Source of the DNA: Prevotella sp.
GTDB lineage: Bacteria > Bacteroidota > Bacteroidia > Bacteroidales > Bacteroidaceae
Direction: 5' to 3'
DNA length: 64,000 nt
Assembly (NCBI GenBank): GCA_022486815.1
Contig: JAKVJW010000010.1
Coordinates: forward strand, 29,473 to 93,472
Position 1 is the stretch's first letter; every line of letters begins with the position of its first letter. A program made the position numbers and the translations under genes. Below, piece after piece: positions 17,154 through 26,055 of this stretch. The notes beneath the pieces are model-generated. The model had not been told where the DNA came from, did no database searches, and saw nothing but the letters and a program-made list of their open reading frames with translations.

Positions 17154-17261
17154 ATGAAAAACATATATACAAAGATATGGAAGAATATAACATTCTCCAA
17201 ATTTTTTGAATCAAGAAAAACTATATTTATACTAATTTTAATGATGCAACATGTATATTAA
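17154..17261 (+). CDS. Possible 35-residue membrane-leader peptide
   Basis: Open frame MKNIYTKIWKNITFSKFFES... ending ILILMMQHVY, 35 residues: a basic N-terminus followed by a hydrophobic stretch, like the extended signal sequences of SusC-type receptors. It stops just where mature protein would begin. It may be a real short peptide, a truncated receptor start or chance. There is no homology evidence. Confidence 0.2.
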   Translation: MKNIYTKIWKNITFSKFFESRKTIFILILMMQHVY

Positions 17262-17382
17262 CGCATTTTCGATATGATAAGACCAGAGAAACAAGAAATA
17301 AGATGGATTCAGGTTTTCTATGCACTATCCCATTTTATCTGCGCATCCAATCCCTTGACATCATTTATGCCGTCTTGTAATT

Positions 17383-19167
17383 TCAGGTATCCTTTAGTAT
17401 CTGTTTCAGCAGATAGGTAGCATTCTGATTCCTTGCTACCCCTGGAGTAATCTTGTATGAATAAGTAACATCTGTACCTAGTTTGATCTCAAAACAAACA
17501 TTACGAAATGTCTGTGGATATTCATCAGCCAACTTAGAAAGTTCCAAATCATGAGTTGCAATAATACCACTGACATTCAACTTCGATATAGCCTGCAAAA
17601 ACAATTTTGAACCATTCAACTTATCAAGAGAATTTGTACCTTTCAAAATTTCATCTAAAAGAATCAAGGTAGGTTCTGAAGAAGTTTTACAATACGAAAT
17701 CAACTGTTGTAACCTTAACAGTTCTGCATTGAAGAAAGAAATACCGTGTTCCAAATCATCAGATGTCCTCATACTGGAAAAAAGTCGGAAACGGGATATT
17801 CGAAAGGAAGTTGCAAATACAGGCATTGCATTAAAAGCCAAAATCACATTTATACCAACTGTGCGAAGAAAGGTGCTCTTACCCGCCATATTCGCTCCGG
17901 TAACGAGAGTAAACTCGTGACTTTTCAAATCAAAATCATTAGGAACTGCTTTCTTTCCTAAAAAGGGATGATATAATCCGTGAGACTCAAAGATCAAATC
18001 CTTTGAATCTACAATTTCAGCCCATATAGCTTCAGGATGATTGAACCAAGCCGTAGCCATAGATACTAAGGCATCCATCTCACTGACAGCATCTACCCAG
18101 CCACGCATCTGACTGGAACAAAGACGCTGCCATTTGGCAAACTTTCGGATAAATTGGAAATCACTCAAAAAAAGGAGATTAAAAAGGATAAGTCCAATCA
18201 AATTTGCACGACTGTTCAAACTATTCAGTACTTGCCTCAAAACGTTAAAAGCCTCTCCTGAACCTTCAAGGCGCAACTGGATCTCTCTGTTTTTTGCAGA
18301 ATGAAAATCAGCCTCAGTAATCAGTTTCACCAAATCAGCGTAACCAACCGATATTTTACCCAGATTATCAGCAGTCCTCTCAACACCCTTAAGGCATTTA
18401 TTACAAAAAATGGAAACCAGAATAATTTGTATAATTCCCCACCAGACCGGAATCAACCAAGATATAATATCAAAGACAGAGAGTAAAACCGCGATGATAA
18501 AACCGACAGGAATTAATAAGCCACAGATTCCCGCTAGTTTGCCAGTCAATATAGAAGGAAGACGGAAGGAGGATAGCTCCTCTATTGCTTTCAACATTTT
18601 CTGAGTATTGATCCTCTCACCTTGCAAAATCCGTTGAGACTTAAACCGTGTCATAAAAGATTCCTGCTGAGAAAGCTCCAGCATAGCCGCAGGCCGGCTT
18701 TTCTCCCATTTTAAATTTATCAGCGAACCGGCCAGGAAATCACTTCCTCCATTGGTTACTGTCCGGGCAATACGGTTGAACAATGAACCTTTGCCAAACA
18801 CATCCAGGTCAAAAGAATATTCATGATGTGGATTTACATATTCCTGACCTGAATGGAAATGCGAATAATCGCCAGAAAGAGCCAATAACTCCAAATGAAG
18901 TACTTCATGACAGGCTTTCAAAGCCAAGATATGCTTACCATTCCTCTGATCAAACCGAGAAAGCACCATCCACAAGAGAATAAACGCTATCGCCATTCCA
19001 AACATCCAAACTTTCAACGGCCAAACAAACATACTGACGACAGCAATTGTAACTCCAACGGCACAGAGAATCTCTGCTATAATCCACCACTTATTCCAAC
19101 GCTTCAATGCGTTAATCCGAATATCCAGACCTTCTGATTGATTTCTATAATACTGATTTACTTCCAT
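17383..19167 (-). CDS. Membrane-anchored MutS-like ATPase
   Basis: 594 residues. The C-terminal third is a MutS-type ABC ATPase: Walker A GANMAGKST (424-432), signature-region residues around 470-480 and Walker B LILLDEIL (501-508), then the ATHDLE switch (537-542). The N-terminal part lacks the mismatch-recognition and connector domains. Instead it has two hydrophobic spans (about 27-47 and 53-70) and another hydrophobic pair (about 209-255), so it is likely bound to the inner membrane. A helical lever-like region lies between. Proteins of this build in Bacteroidetes are annotated as MutS-related; their role is unknown and they are unlikely to do mismatch repair. Single-gene unit with a strong promoter. 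Confidence 0.88.
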   Translation of the reverse strand: MEVNQYYRNQSEGLDIRINALKRWNKWWIIAEILCAVGVTIAVVSMFVWPLKVWMFGMAIAFILLWMVLSRFDQRNGKHILALKACHEVLHLELLALSGDYSHFHSGQEYVNPHHEYSFDLDVFGKGSLFNRIARTVTNGGSDFLAGSLINLKWEKSRPAAMLELSQQESFMTRFKSQRILQGERINTQKMLKAIEELSSFRLPSILTGKLAGICGLLIPVGFIIAVLLSVFDIISWLIPVWWGIIQIILVSIFCNKCLKGVERTADNLGKISVGYADLVKLITEADFHSAKNREIQLRLEGSGEAFNVLRQVLNSLNSRANLIGLILFNLLFLSDFQFIRKFAKWQRLCSSQMRGWVDAVSEMDALVSMATAWFNHPEAIWAEIVDSKDLIFESHGLYHPFLGKKAVPNDFDLKSHEFTLVTGANMAGKSTFLRTVGINVILAFNAMPVFATSFRISRFRLFSSMRTSDDLEHGISFFNAELLRLQQLISYCKTSSEPTLILLDEILKGTNSLDKLNGSKLFLQAISKLNVSGIIATHDLELSKLADEYPQTFRNVCFEIKLGTDVTYSYKITPGVARNQNATYLLKQILKDT

Positions 19168-19212
19168 TATAAACTTTCCAAGGATAAGAGAACAATATGA
19201 TGATTACAAATG

Positions 19213-19244
19213 CAAAGATAGGTATCTTTGGATATTATCACAAA
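19213..19244 (-). promoter_or_regulatory. MutS-like gene promoter
   Basis: On the minus strand: TTTG at 19244-19241, 20-bp spacer, TATCTTTG at 19220-19213. Its -7 box is half of a perfect palindrome, CAAAGATA-gg-TATCTTTG (19213-19230). Confidence 0.82.
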
Positions 19245-19411
19245 ATAAGTGTCTTAATAATCCGTAAAGATTAACCTCTTAGAGAAATATCTTTCTATCT
19301 CTCATCGCTATTAATGACCTCAAAGCATTTTATATATAAAGAACCAGACAACACTCAGAACCCTCACTAAGTAAGGCAGATAGAGCAAACCTGTGATTTC
19401 TAAATGATTTA

Positions 19412-19443
19412 TTTGTTCTATTCAATAAAAAGCATTATCTTTG
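19412..19443 (+). promoter_or_regulatory. Promoter of the RlpA-like gene
   Basis: TTTG at 19412-19415, 20-bp spacer, TATCTTTG at 19436-19443: a full consensus promoter, which argues that the interrupted gene after it is still transcribed. Confidence 0.82.
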
Positions 19444-19495
19444 CATAAATAACAAATATTCTTTGGTTTGCTCAACCGCATTTTCTATTCATGAA

Positions 19496-20243
19496 ATGAG
19501 AGCCGTCAAAGCAAGTAATTACAAATTTCAAAAAAACAAGTATTATCAGTTTCAACAACTCATTACATCCTATTATTTCACGGATTATTTTTTCCGGTTT
19601 ATTTACTATTTTCAGTATTATCCCACTACAAGCCCAGCAGCGCGGGAAAGCTTCTTTTTATTCCAGACATTGCTCAGGGCGAAGGACAGCCAGTGGTGAG
19701 AGATTTCATCATGATTCCTTAGTCTGTGCCCACAAGTTCTACCCTTTCGGTACAAGGCTGAAGGTCACTAATTTAAGTAACGGCCGGTCTGTTATCGTAC
19801 GGGTTATAGACAGAGGCCCTTATGGACACCGGAGGATCATTGATCTGAGTTGGGCAGCTGCAAAACGAATAGGTATGATTGGACGAGGTGTCGTAACTGT
19901 AAAGGTAGAAGTAGTTCAGAATCCTATTCCTTTCCGTCCAACAGATAATTTGGATCTGCCTAATATCGATTTCGAAGTATCTGAGGCCGGATACAGTTTC
20001 ATCGAACATTGGAAAAAGATTAAAAACATATCTAAAGAGAAGAACGTCAAAAAGAAACCTAAAAGCCAGCGTTTCGTTTCACAAGATCAAGTCAAAGGAA
20101 AAACCACGACAAGACAAAAGGAAATAACTACCACCAACAAAGATGAAAAGAAACCAATCAAAAGGAATAATACTTTCAAGAAACCAAAAGAATCATCACA
20201 TAAAGGAACATCAAACCGCTGGAGCAAGGCTTTTGACAACTAA
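19496..20243 (+). pseudogene. RlpA-like septal-ring protein with an interrupted start
   Basis: The frame ending at 20243 encodes a signal-peptide-like segment (..FTIFSIIPLQA, about 19590-19634), a complete RlpA / double-psi beta-barrel domain (GKASFYS, TASGERF, YPFGTRLKVTNLSNGRSV, VRVIDRGPYGHRRIIDLS, then AAAKRIGMIGRG) and a Lys-rich tail of about 100 residues. RlpA proteins bind or cut denuded glycan at the septum. In this frame there is no ATG, GTG or TTG between the TGA at 19497-19499 and the signal peptide. Either the ATG at 19496 is the start and one A has been added in the A7 run at 19530-19536, or the ATG at 19491 is the start and codon 3 has become TGA. The domain shows no other damage, so the change is recent, switchable or a base-call error. 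Confidence 0.75.
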
Positions 20244-20308
20244 TACTGTTATTCATCACATTATCTGATCTTAAGTTGAGATGATATCTATAAATATTCC
20301 CAGCAGTA

Positions 20309-21133
20309 TCATTCAGTTGCACTGGTCGGAATATTAAATTCACTTATTTTTGATACCCACCGATTACCCTGTATGGCAGTCACACAGAAACGGGCATTTC
20401 CATCTTTCAATCTCCCGTCAGCCTTCACTATTGCAGTATAACGAATTCCTCTACCGGCATCTATCTTCTCAACATGAATACTTGGAGAGATATAGATATG
20501 CTTGTTTCCACTGGTTTCTACTACCTGAGGGACTATATCTGTCATCGTATGGTTGCTTGTATTATAAATCTCGAATATGACCTTACAGACTTCATTACGA
20601 TTTAATCTGTTATTTCGGTTCGAATCTATAAAACGAGCATTTCGTATTTCTAGATTTGGATTATAAATATAATTGCCTGTCAAATCTTTTGCACTCGAAT
20701 TGGAAGGAATTACAGACTCCGGAACTTCTGCATTATAAGTATCATTGTAATCCTTACCACTGAAATCATAAATACGATCATCGCCACTATTTGAAGAATC
20801 AAAACCACTCACGTCAGAATCTATCGGTATATTGGCTTGTCTATTCTGTTCATACCTATCGTGATGTGTTTCATTACGATATATCTGCTCTGTATCGTCC
20901 TGATACTGTCGATCTTGCTGCGCACCAATAGCAGCACCGATAGCAGCACCGCCAGCCATCCCGACTATTGTACCAACATCTGAACCGTTCCAGCCACCGG
21001 CCAAATCACCGATGGACGAACCTAAGACTGCTCCTATCCCACTGCCTAAGCAGGCACCCTGGCCTTCATAAGTGTCACATCCACTCAGCACTAAAGCCGC
21101 GCAACTTGCACATAAAATAAGTTTTCCTTTCAT
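20309..21133 (-). CDS. Glycine-zipper lipoprotein
   Basis: 274 residues. Lipobox L-S-G-C19 marks it as a lipoprotein. Residues about 26-75 are Gly/Ala-rich with repeated G-x3-G steps (GSGIGAVLGSSIGDLAGG, GAAIGAAIGAQ), a glycine-zipper region able to insert in membranes, as in Rick-17kDa/SlyB-like proteins. A polar linker (75-160) follows, then a C-terminal beta-sandwich-like domain (about 170-268, NARFIDSNRNNRLNRNEVCKV...), possibly of an Ig/CARDB type. A GGAGG sequence lies 9 bases before the ATG. No partner gene is adjacent; function unknown, probably outer-membrane integrity. Confidence 0.75.
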   Translation of the reverse strand: MKGKLILCASCAALVLSGCDTYEGQGACLGSGIGAVLGSSIGDLAGGWNGSDVGTIVGMAGGAAIGAAIGAQQDRQYQDDTEQIYRNETHHDRYEQNRQANIPIDSDVSGFDSSNSGDDRIYDFSGKDYNDTYNAEVPESVIPSNSSAKDLTGNYIYNPNLEIRNARFIDSNRNNRLNRNEVCKVIFEIYNTSNHTMTDIVPQVVETSGNKHIYISPSIHVEKIDAGRGIRYTAIVKADGRLKDGNARFCVTAIQGNRWVSKISEFNIPTSATE

Positions 21134-21405
21134 CTTCTCAATCCTCCATAGTTAATTAAGCAAAGATAATATATTGTTATCAATTCAACAAGATTTTTCC
21201 CCTATTTCAATGTAGGAAAAACTCTAATCAAATCAGATAATTTTAAAATCTATTTGTGTAACTATCTCATCCACAACCAGATATTTTGAATGAGATTTCT
21301 ATATATTAGTCAATATATTTGCTTTAACGGATTTTCTCATAAGATAGATGCACTTGCAGTGTATAAACTTGCATCATGAAATAACATCAAGTCAAGCATA
21401 TCAAA
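21134..21405. other. Intergenic region before the alpha-operon terminator
   Basis: Holds the lipoprotein's -7 element (minus-strand TATCTTTG, 21168-21161). The rest is AT-rich sequence without a recognisable gene. Confidence 0.55.
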
Positions 21406-21439
21406 AAAGAGAGTATGTCATTTCTGACATACTCTCTTT
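21406..21439 (-). terminator. Terminator of the ribosomal supercluster
   Basis: A perfect 15-bp stem (AAAGAGAGTATGTCA / TGACATACTCTCTTT) with a 4-base loop and a T-run on the minus strand, 47 bases after the rplQ stop. Confidence 0.95.
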
Positions 21440-21485
21440 AGCTATCTATTTATGACTTACTTTAAAAAAGTAATCAAAACTTCAC

Positions 21486-22082
21486 TTACTCTGCTTTAGG
21501 AGTTTCCTTTTTAGACTTAGGTGCTTTAGGCTCCTTCACTTCAGCAACTTTAGCCTTTGCCTTTGCAGGAGTTTCCTTCGTAACTGCAGCATCTGACTTT
21601 GGCAAAACCTCTTTTTCAGTAGTTTCTACAGCCTCTGCCTCTGGAGCTGTTGCTTCAGTAGCCTTCTTACGACCACCACGGCGAGTATGTTTAGCAGCTG
21701 TCTTTGCAGTTTTAGCCATCCTATCATCAAAGTCTACAAGTTCAATAAAAGCCATTTCGGCACCATCACCAAGACGAGAGCCTAATTTGATGACACGTGT
21801 ATAGCCGCCGGGGCGATTGCCTATCTTTGCTGCCACTGTACCAAACAATTCCTTGATAGCTTCCTTATCTTGAAGATAACGAAATACTACACGTCGAGAA
21901 GTAGTCGTATCATTTTTAGAACGTGTAATCAAAGGTTCCACGTACTTTTTCAGGGCTTTAGCCTTAGCTACAGTCGTAGTGATTCTTTTGTGCATAATCA
22001 GGGATATTGACAAATTAGCCAATAAAGATGCCCGATGTGATGCAGTACGGCTGAGATGGTTAAATTTTTTATTATGTCTCAT
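21486..22082 (-). CDS. rplQ: Ribosomal protein bL17
   Basis: 198 residues. The conserved L17 core ([13 protein letters not shown]... to the [11 protein letters not shown] region) takes up the first 115 residues or so. The remainder is a low-complexity Ala/Lys/Glu/Pro tail of about 75 residues absent from the 127-residue E. coli protein; such tails are usual in Bacteroidetes. Last gene of the supercluster. Confidence 0.97.
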   Translation of the reverse strand: MRHNKKFNHLSRTASHRASLLANLSISLIMHKRITTTVAKAKALKKYVEPLITRSKNDTTTSRRVVFRYLQDKEAIKELFGTVAAKIGNRPGGYTRVIKLGSRLGDGAEMAFIELVDFDDRMAKTAKTAAKHTRRGGRKKATEATAPEAEAVETTEKEVLPKSDAAVTKETPAKAKAKVAEVKEPKAPKSKKETPKAE

Positions 22083-22147
22083 TTTGTTTTTTATTGGGAC
22101 TAGTATTTGAATGGTTTCCTGCTCACGCAGGTTGACTTAACTCATTC

Positions 22148-23140
22148 TTATTCCTTGTCCAGTTTATACTTTGAAATATCAGTTCCAAACGATAGATTCA
22201 GACTCTCGAGCAAATCATCAAGCTCAGAAAGCGATTTCTTACCGAAATTACGGAACTTCAAAAGATCAGTTTTATTATATTGTACCAAATCGCCCAATGT
22301 TTCCACATTAGCGGCCTTTAAACAGTTGAGTGCACGAACACTCAAGTTTAAATCCACAAGACGAGTCTTAAGCAGTTGGCGCATGTGAAGCACTTCTTCA
22401 TCAAACTCTTGGTTGTTGTCCTTGTCAGGATTCTCCAATGTAATCTTCTCGTCCGAGAACAACATGAAATGATAGATGAGGATTTTTGCAGCTTCCTTCA
22501 ATGCCTCTTTGGGACTGATAGAACCATCCGTAGTAACCTCTATAACCAATTTGTCATAATCGGTCTTTTGCTCAACACGATACGCCTCAACCGAATATTT
22601 AACATTTCGGATTGGTGTATATATTGAATCAATTGGAAGCACATTAACATCTGTACAGAATTGTCTATTTTCTTCAGAAGGCACGTAACCGCGTCCCTTA
22701 TTAATGGTAAGATCAATCTGCATAGAAGCTTTAGGGTCCAAATGGCAAATCACCAAATCAGGGTTTAACACTTCAAATCCAGTCAGGTACTTACCAATAT
22801 CACCTGCTTTGAATTCAGTGGAATTCTCTACGGTGATACTAACTTTCTCGTTCTCGAATTCTTCTACTACTTGCTTGAACCGAACTTGTTTAAGATTCAA
22901 GATAATGTTGGTGACATCTTCCTTTACACCAGGCACTGTGGAAAATTCATGTTCAACTCCTGTTATACGAACAGTGTTGATTGCATAACCTTCAAGCGAG
23001 GAAAGGAGCATGCGGCGAAGAGCGTTACCAATAGTAACACCAAAGCCAGGCTCGAGAGGGCGGAACTCAAATTTTCCGTAGTGGTCGTTAGCCTCCAGCA
23101 TTACGACTTTATCAGGTTTTTGAAATGCTAATATCGCCAT
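22148..23140 (-). CDS. rpoA: RNA polymerase alpha subunit
   Basis: 330 residues. The N-terminal dimerisation/assembly domain covers about 1-230 ([34 protein letters not shown]). The C-terminal domain (about 255-320, [21 protein letters not shown] and [16 protein letters not shown]) holds the helix-hairpin-helix that contacts UP elements and activators. Between rpsD and rplQ as in the classical alpha operon. Confidence 0.98.
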   Translation of the reverse strand: MAILAFQKPDKVVMLEANDHYGKFEFRPLEPGFGVTIGNALRRMLLSSLEGYAINTVRITGVEHEFSTVPGVKEDVTNIILNLKQVRFKQVVEEFENEKVSITVENSTEFKAGDIGKYLTGFEVLNPDLVICHLDPKASMQIDLTINKGRGYVPSEENRQFCTDVNVLPIDSIYTPIRNVKYSVEAYRVEQKTDYDKLVIEVTTDGSISPKEALKEAAKILIYHFMLFSDEKITLENPDKDNNQEFDEEVLHMRQLLKTRLVDLNLSVRALNCLKAANVETLGDLVQYNKTDLLKFRNFGKKSLSELDDLLESLNLSFGTDISKYKLDKE

Positions 23141-23157
23141 TAACTTAATGATTTTTA

Positions 23158-23763
23158 TTATTTAGAGTACAACTCAACAATTAATTGTTCCTTGATATTC
23201 TCAGGAATATCAGCACGATCTGGCTTATGGAGATATTTTCCACTTTTGGAATTCTCATCCCATTCAAGCCAAGGATATTTACTGTGGTTGAAACCAGCCA
23301 AAGCAGTATCAATAACCTCTAGAGATTTAGCCTTCTCACGAACTCCAACCACCTGACCAGGTTTTACAGAATAAGAAGGAATATTAACAACTTGCCCATC
23401 GACAACAATGTGACGATGACCTACCAACTGACGAGCAGCTGCACGTGTGGGGGCTATGCCCAAACGGAAAACAATATTATCCAAACGGCTCTCCAGATTC
23501 TGCAGAAGGACTTCACCAGTAATTCCTTCAGCTTTCTGAGCCTTATCGAACATATTACGGAACTGCCGTTCCAGCACGCCATAGGTATATTTAGCCTTCT
23601 GCTTTTCAGCCAACTGTGCACCATACTCTGACTGCTTACGACGACGGTCGTTTCCATGCTGCCCAGGAGGGAAATTTCTCTTAGAGAGCACTTTATCAGC
23701 GCCAAAAATTGGTTCACCAAAACGGCGTGCAATTCTAGATTTAGGACCTATGTATCTTGCCAT
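23158..23763 (-). CDS. rpsD: Ribosomal protein uS4
   Basis: 201 residues. The S4 RNA-binding domain ([22 protein letters not shown], about 92-150) is intact. The N-terminus lacks the zinc-binding cysteines, so this is the zinc-independent form. A primary 16S-binding assembly protein; in E. coli it represses the alpha operon. Confidence 0.98.
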   Translation of the reverse strand: MARYIGPKSRIARRFGEPIFGADKVLSKRNFPPGQHGNDRRRKQSEYGAQLAEKQKAKYTYGVLERQFRNMFDKAQKAEGITGEVLLQNLESRLDNIVFRLGIAPTRAAARQLVGHRHIVVDGQVVNIPSYSVKPGQVVGVREKAKSLEVIDTALAGFNHSKYPWLEWDENSKSGKYLHKPDRADIPENIKEQLIVELYSK

Positions 23764-23803
23764 AATGAAATAAATTCTTTAAAAAATTGATGATCAGATG
23801 AAA

Positions 23804-24193
23804 TTATACACGACGACGCTTTGGAGGACGACATCCATTATGTGGTAATGGTGTCACATCAACGATCTCTGTTACCTCAATACCTGCGCCATGTACGGCA
23901 CGAATAGCAGACTCACGTCCATTACCCGGACCTTTAACATATGCTTTCACCTTACGCAGACCAAGTTCATAGGCCACCTTTGCGCAATCCTCTGCTGCCA
24001 TCTGAGCAGCGTATGGAGTATTCTTTTTAGAACCGCGGAAGCCCATCTTGCCTGCGGAAGACCAAGAAATAGTCTCCCCCTCGTTGTTAGCAAGAGATAC
24101 AATAATATTATTAAAAGAACTGTGAATATGGAGTTGACCTATTGCATCAACCCTTACATTCCTTTTCTTAGATGTTGCTTTTGTCTTTGCCAT
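23804..24193 (-). CDS. rpsK: Ribosomal protein uS11
   Basis: 129 residues from [10 protein letters not shown]; the open frame continues 10 codons upstream but that part is not conserved. It ends in the typical [11 protein letters not shown]. It lies on the 30S platform next to the 3' end of 16S rRNA, where the mRNA Shine-Dalgarno helix forms. Confidence 0.97.
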   Translation of the reverse strand: MAKTKATSKKRNVRVDAIGQLHIHSSFNNIIVSLANNEGETISWSSAGKMGFRGSKKNTPYAAQMAAEDCAKVAYELGLRKVKAYVKGPGNGRESAIRAVHGAGIEVTEIVDVTPLPHNGCRPPKRRRV

Positions 24194-24272
24194 GATTATT
24201 GAATTTATAGCATGATTCTTCATCTACCTTGACAATAAAAATCAAAAGTAGACTCAAGAAATCAACTAAATT

Positions 24273-24653
24273 TTACTTAGTTGCCTTCTTCTTATTAGCA
24301 ACAGTCTTCTTCTTTCCTTTACGGGTACGAGCATTGTTTTTAGTACTCTGGCCACGAACAGGAAGACCATTACGATGTCTCACACCACGATAGCAGCCTA
24401 TATCCATGAGGCGCTTGATATTCATTTGGATCTCACCACGGAGATCACCTTCTACTTTGTACCCAGCGCCGATAATTTCACGGATTTTGGCTGCCTGATC
24501 ATCAGTCCAATCACTGACCTTCAAGTCACGGTTAACACCGGCCGCATCCAATATCTTTGCTGAACTACTTCGACCTATACCATAAATATAAGTCAATGCG
24601 ACTTCGCCACGCTTATTCTGGGGCAAATCTACTCCAACAATTCTTATTGCCAT
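24273..24653 (-). CDS. rpsM: Ribosomal protein uS13
   Basis: 126 residues with the helix-two-turn-helix region, [25 protein letters not shown] near the C-terminus and a Lys-rich tail. It contacts the 50S subunit and tRNA at the head of the 30S. It lies 99 bases after rpmJ, in a gap that holds a promoter element. Confidence 0.97.
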   Translation of the reverse strand: MAIRIVGVDLPQNKRGEVALTYIYGIGRSSSAKILDAAGVNRDLKVSDWTDDQAAKIREIIGAGYKVEGDLRGEIQMNIKRLMDIGCYRGVRHRNGLPVRGQSTKNNARTRKGKKKTVANKKKATK

Positions 24654-24700
24654 TTGTTATTAATAAAAAAATAATAGTTTCTTACTCGCGAAAGAGTGTG

Positions 24701-24708
24701 CAAAGATA
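24701..24708 (-). promoter_or_regulatory. Possible internal promoter for rpsM-rpsK-rpsD-rpoA-rplQ
   Basis: Minus-strand TATCTTTG, an exact -7 box, in the unusually long rpmJ-rpsM gap. The upstream element is weak (TTG at 16 bp). Confidence 0.5.
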
Positions 24709-24752
24709 CAATAAAATTCATCATCAATGTACACTTTTACGAATCTTTAACA

Positions 24753-24869
24753 CTATCCCTGACGCATTTTGAACTTAGGGTTCTTCTTGTTGATTACAAA
24801 CAAACGCCCTTTTCGACGTACAATCTTGCATTCAGAATTACGTTTTTTCAGTGATGTTCTAGTCTTCAT
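24753..24869 (-). CDS. rpmJ: Ribosomal protein bL36
   Basis: 38 residues: [15 protein letters not shown], then [18 protein letters not shown] and KMRQG. Only one cysteine (C14) is left of the C-C-C-H zinc site, so this is the zinc-free form. It lies between infA and rpsM as in the spc operon, and is too short to be found by length-based gene searches. Confidence 0.97.
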   Translation of the reverse strand: MKTRTSLKKRNSECKIVRRKGRLFVINKKNPKFKMRQG

Positions 24870-24884
24870 ATCTTTGAAATCTTT

Positions 24885-25103
24885 TTATTTATATCTAAAA
24901 ACAATTCTTCCTTTTGTCAAGTCGTATGGACTCATTTCCACCTTAACCTTGTCACCAGGTAAAATCTTGATGTAATGCATACGCATCTTACCTGAAATAT
25001 GAGCAATAATCTCTACTCCATTTTCAAGTTCCACGCGGAACATTGCATTAGACAAACTTTCGACGATTGTTCCGTCTTGTTCAATAGCTGGCTGCTTTGC
25101 CAT
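24885..25103 (-). CDS. infA: Translation initiation factor IF-1
   Basis: 72 residues, a single S1-like OB fold ([59 protein letters not shown]). It blocks the A site during initiation. A good Shine-Dalgarno-like AAGGAG lies about 14 bases upstream of the ATG. Confidence 0.98.
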   Translation of the reverse strand: MAKQPAIEQDGTIVESLSNAMFRVELENGVEIIAHISGKMRMHYIKILPGDKVKVEMSPYDLTKGRIVFRYK

Positions 25104-25248
25104 AATTACTTATTAACTCCTTTAAAATATTAAATACTCCTTGATCAACATATCCCACAAGTTGAACGCTGTTGACATCCGTCTACTTATTATGTTTCAA
25201 ACTCCAGAATCCATATCAGCATACAAAAAAGATGCTCTATAGAATTCA

Positions 25249-26046
25249 TTACACATCAACCTGTTCAATACCATCAAAAGTAGACAAAATCTCAGCTTTA
25301 CCTCTGCGAATAACGATTGTATGTTCAAAGTGAGCACTAGGCAAATGATCCTGTGTAATAATACCCCAATGATCAGGAAGCAATGCTATCTTACGATCAC
25401 CCATAGCAACCATCGGTTCTATAGCAATACACATTCCTGCTTTTAAAAGTATCCCATTACCGCATTTCCCATAATTGGGAATAGGAGGATCTTCATGCAT
25501 CTGCCGTCCTATGCCATGACCTGTCAGCTCTCTAACTACGGAATAACCTTCAGCTTCACAACACTGCTGCACTGCATTACTAATATCTCCAACATGATTA
25601 CCTGCAACAGCTTGCTCAATACCTTTATAAAGTGCCGCTTTAGTTGTCTTCAAGAGTTTTCGAACTTTTGGATTCACCTCTCCGACAGAAAAAGTATAGC
25701 AGCTGTCACCATTATATCCATTTAACAATGTACCGCAATCAACAGAAACGATATCTCCTTCCTTCAAGACCATCTGGTTGCCTGGTATACCATGTACAAC
25801 GACATCATTGACAGATGTACATATAGAACCAGGAAAAGGCGCATCTATACCAAAAGGATTCGGGACACCTTTGAATGTAGGTTTTGCACCATGCTTACAG
25901 ATAAATTCTTCTGCTATCTCATCAAGCTGGAGAGTAGTAACACCCGGTCTTATATGTTTACCAACCTCTAAAAGGGTAGCCCCTACAAGTTGATTGGCTT
26001 CACGCATAAGCCGGATTTCGTCTTCAGTTTTCAGAAATATTTTCAT
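25249..26046 (-). CDS. map: Methionine aminopeptidase, type I
   Basis: 265 residues. The five metal ligands are recognisable: two Asp (VSVDCGTLLNGYNGD), His (ELTGHGIGRQMHED), Glu (AIEPMV) and Glu (FEHTIVI). It removes initiator Met from new proteins. It sits between secY and infA, in the same direction. Confidence 0.97.
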   Translation of the reverse strand: MKIFLKTEDEIRLMREANQLVGATLLEVGKHIRPGVTTLQLDEIAEEFICKHGAKPTFKGVPNPFGIDAPFPGSICTSVNDVVVHGIPGNQMVLKEGDIVSVDCGTLLNGYNGDSCYTFSVGEVNPKVRKLLKTTKAALYKGIEQAVAGNHVGDISNAVQQCCEAEGYSVVRELTGHGIGRQMHEDPPIPNYGKCGNGILLKAGMCIAIEPMVAMGDRKIALLPDHWGIITQDHLPSAHFEHTIVIRRGKAEILSTFDGIEQVDV

Positions 26047-26055
26047 TATCCAAGA

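Larger units (their letters stand above)
16874..17382. other. 509-bp intergenic region upstream of the sugar permease
   Basis: Contains the permease promoter element (17064-17071), an inverted repeat (17110-17127) and a 35-codon open frame on the plus strand (17154-17261). A 70-codon minus-strand frame (16923-17135) starts upstream of the promoter, crosses it and shows no family features, so I do not call it. Nothing recognisable lies between 17262 and 17382. Confidence 0.6.
19168..19490. other. Divergent intergenic region between the MutS-like and RlpA-like genes
   Basis: A 323-bp gap that holds two promoters facing apart (19213-19244 minus, 19412-19443 plus) and the palindrome at 19213-19230. 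No further gene or RNA is recognised. Confidence 0.6.

Noticed and set aside
19530..19540. Programmed -1 frameshift (A-AAA-AAC) in the RlpA-like gene
   Set aside because: The heptamer is in the right phase for a -1 shift from the ATG at 19496, but the RlpA frame is reached by +1 (or -2), so a canonical -1 event does not restore it.
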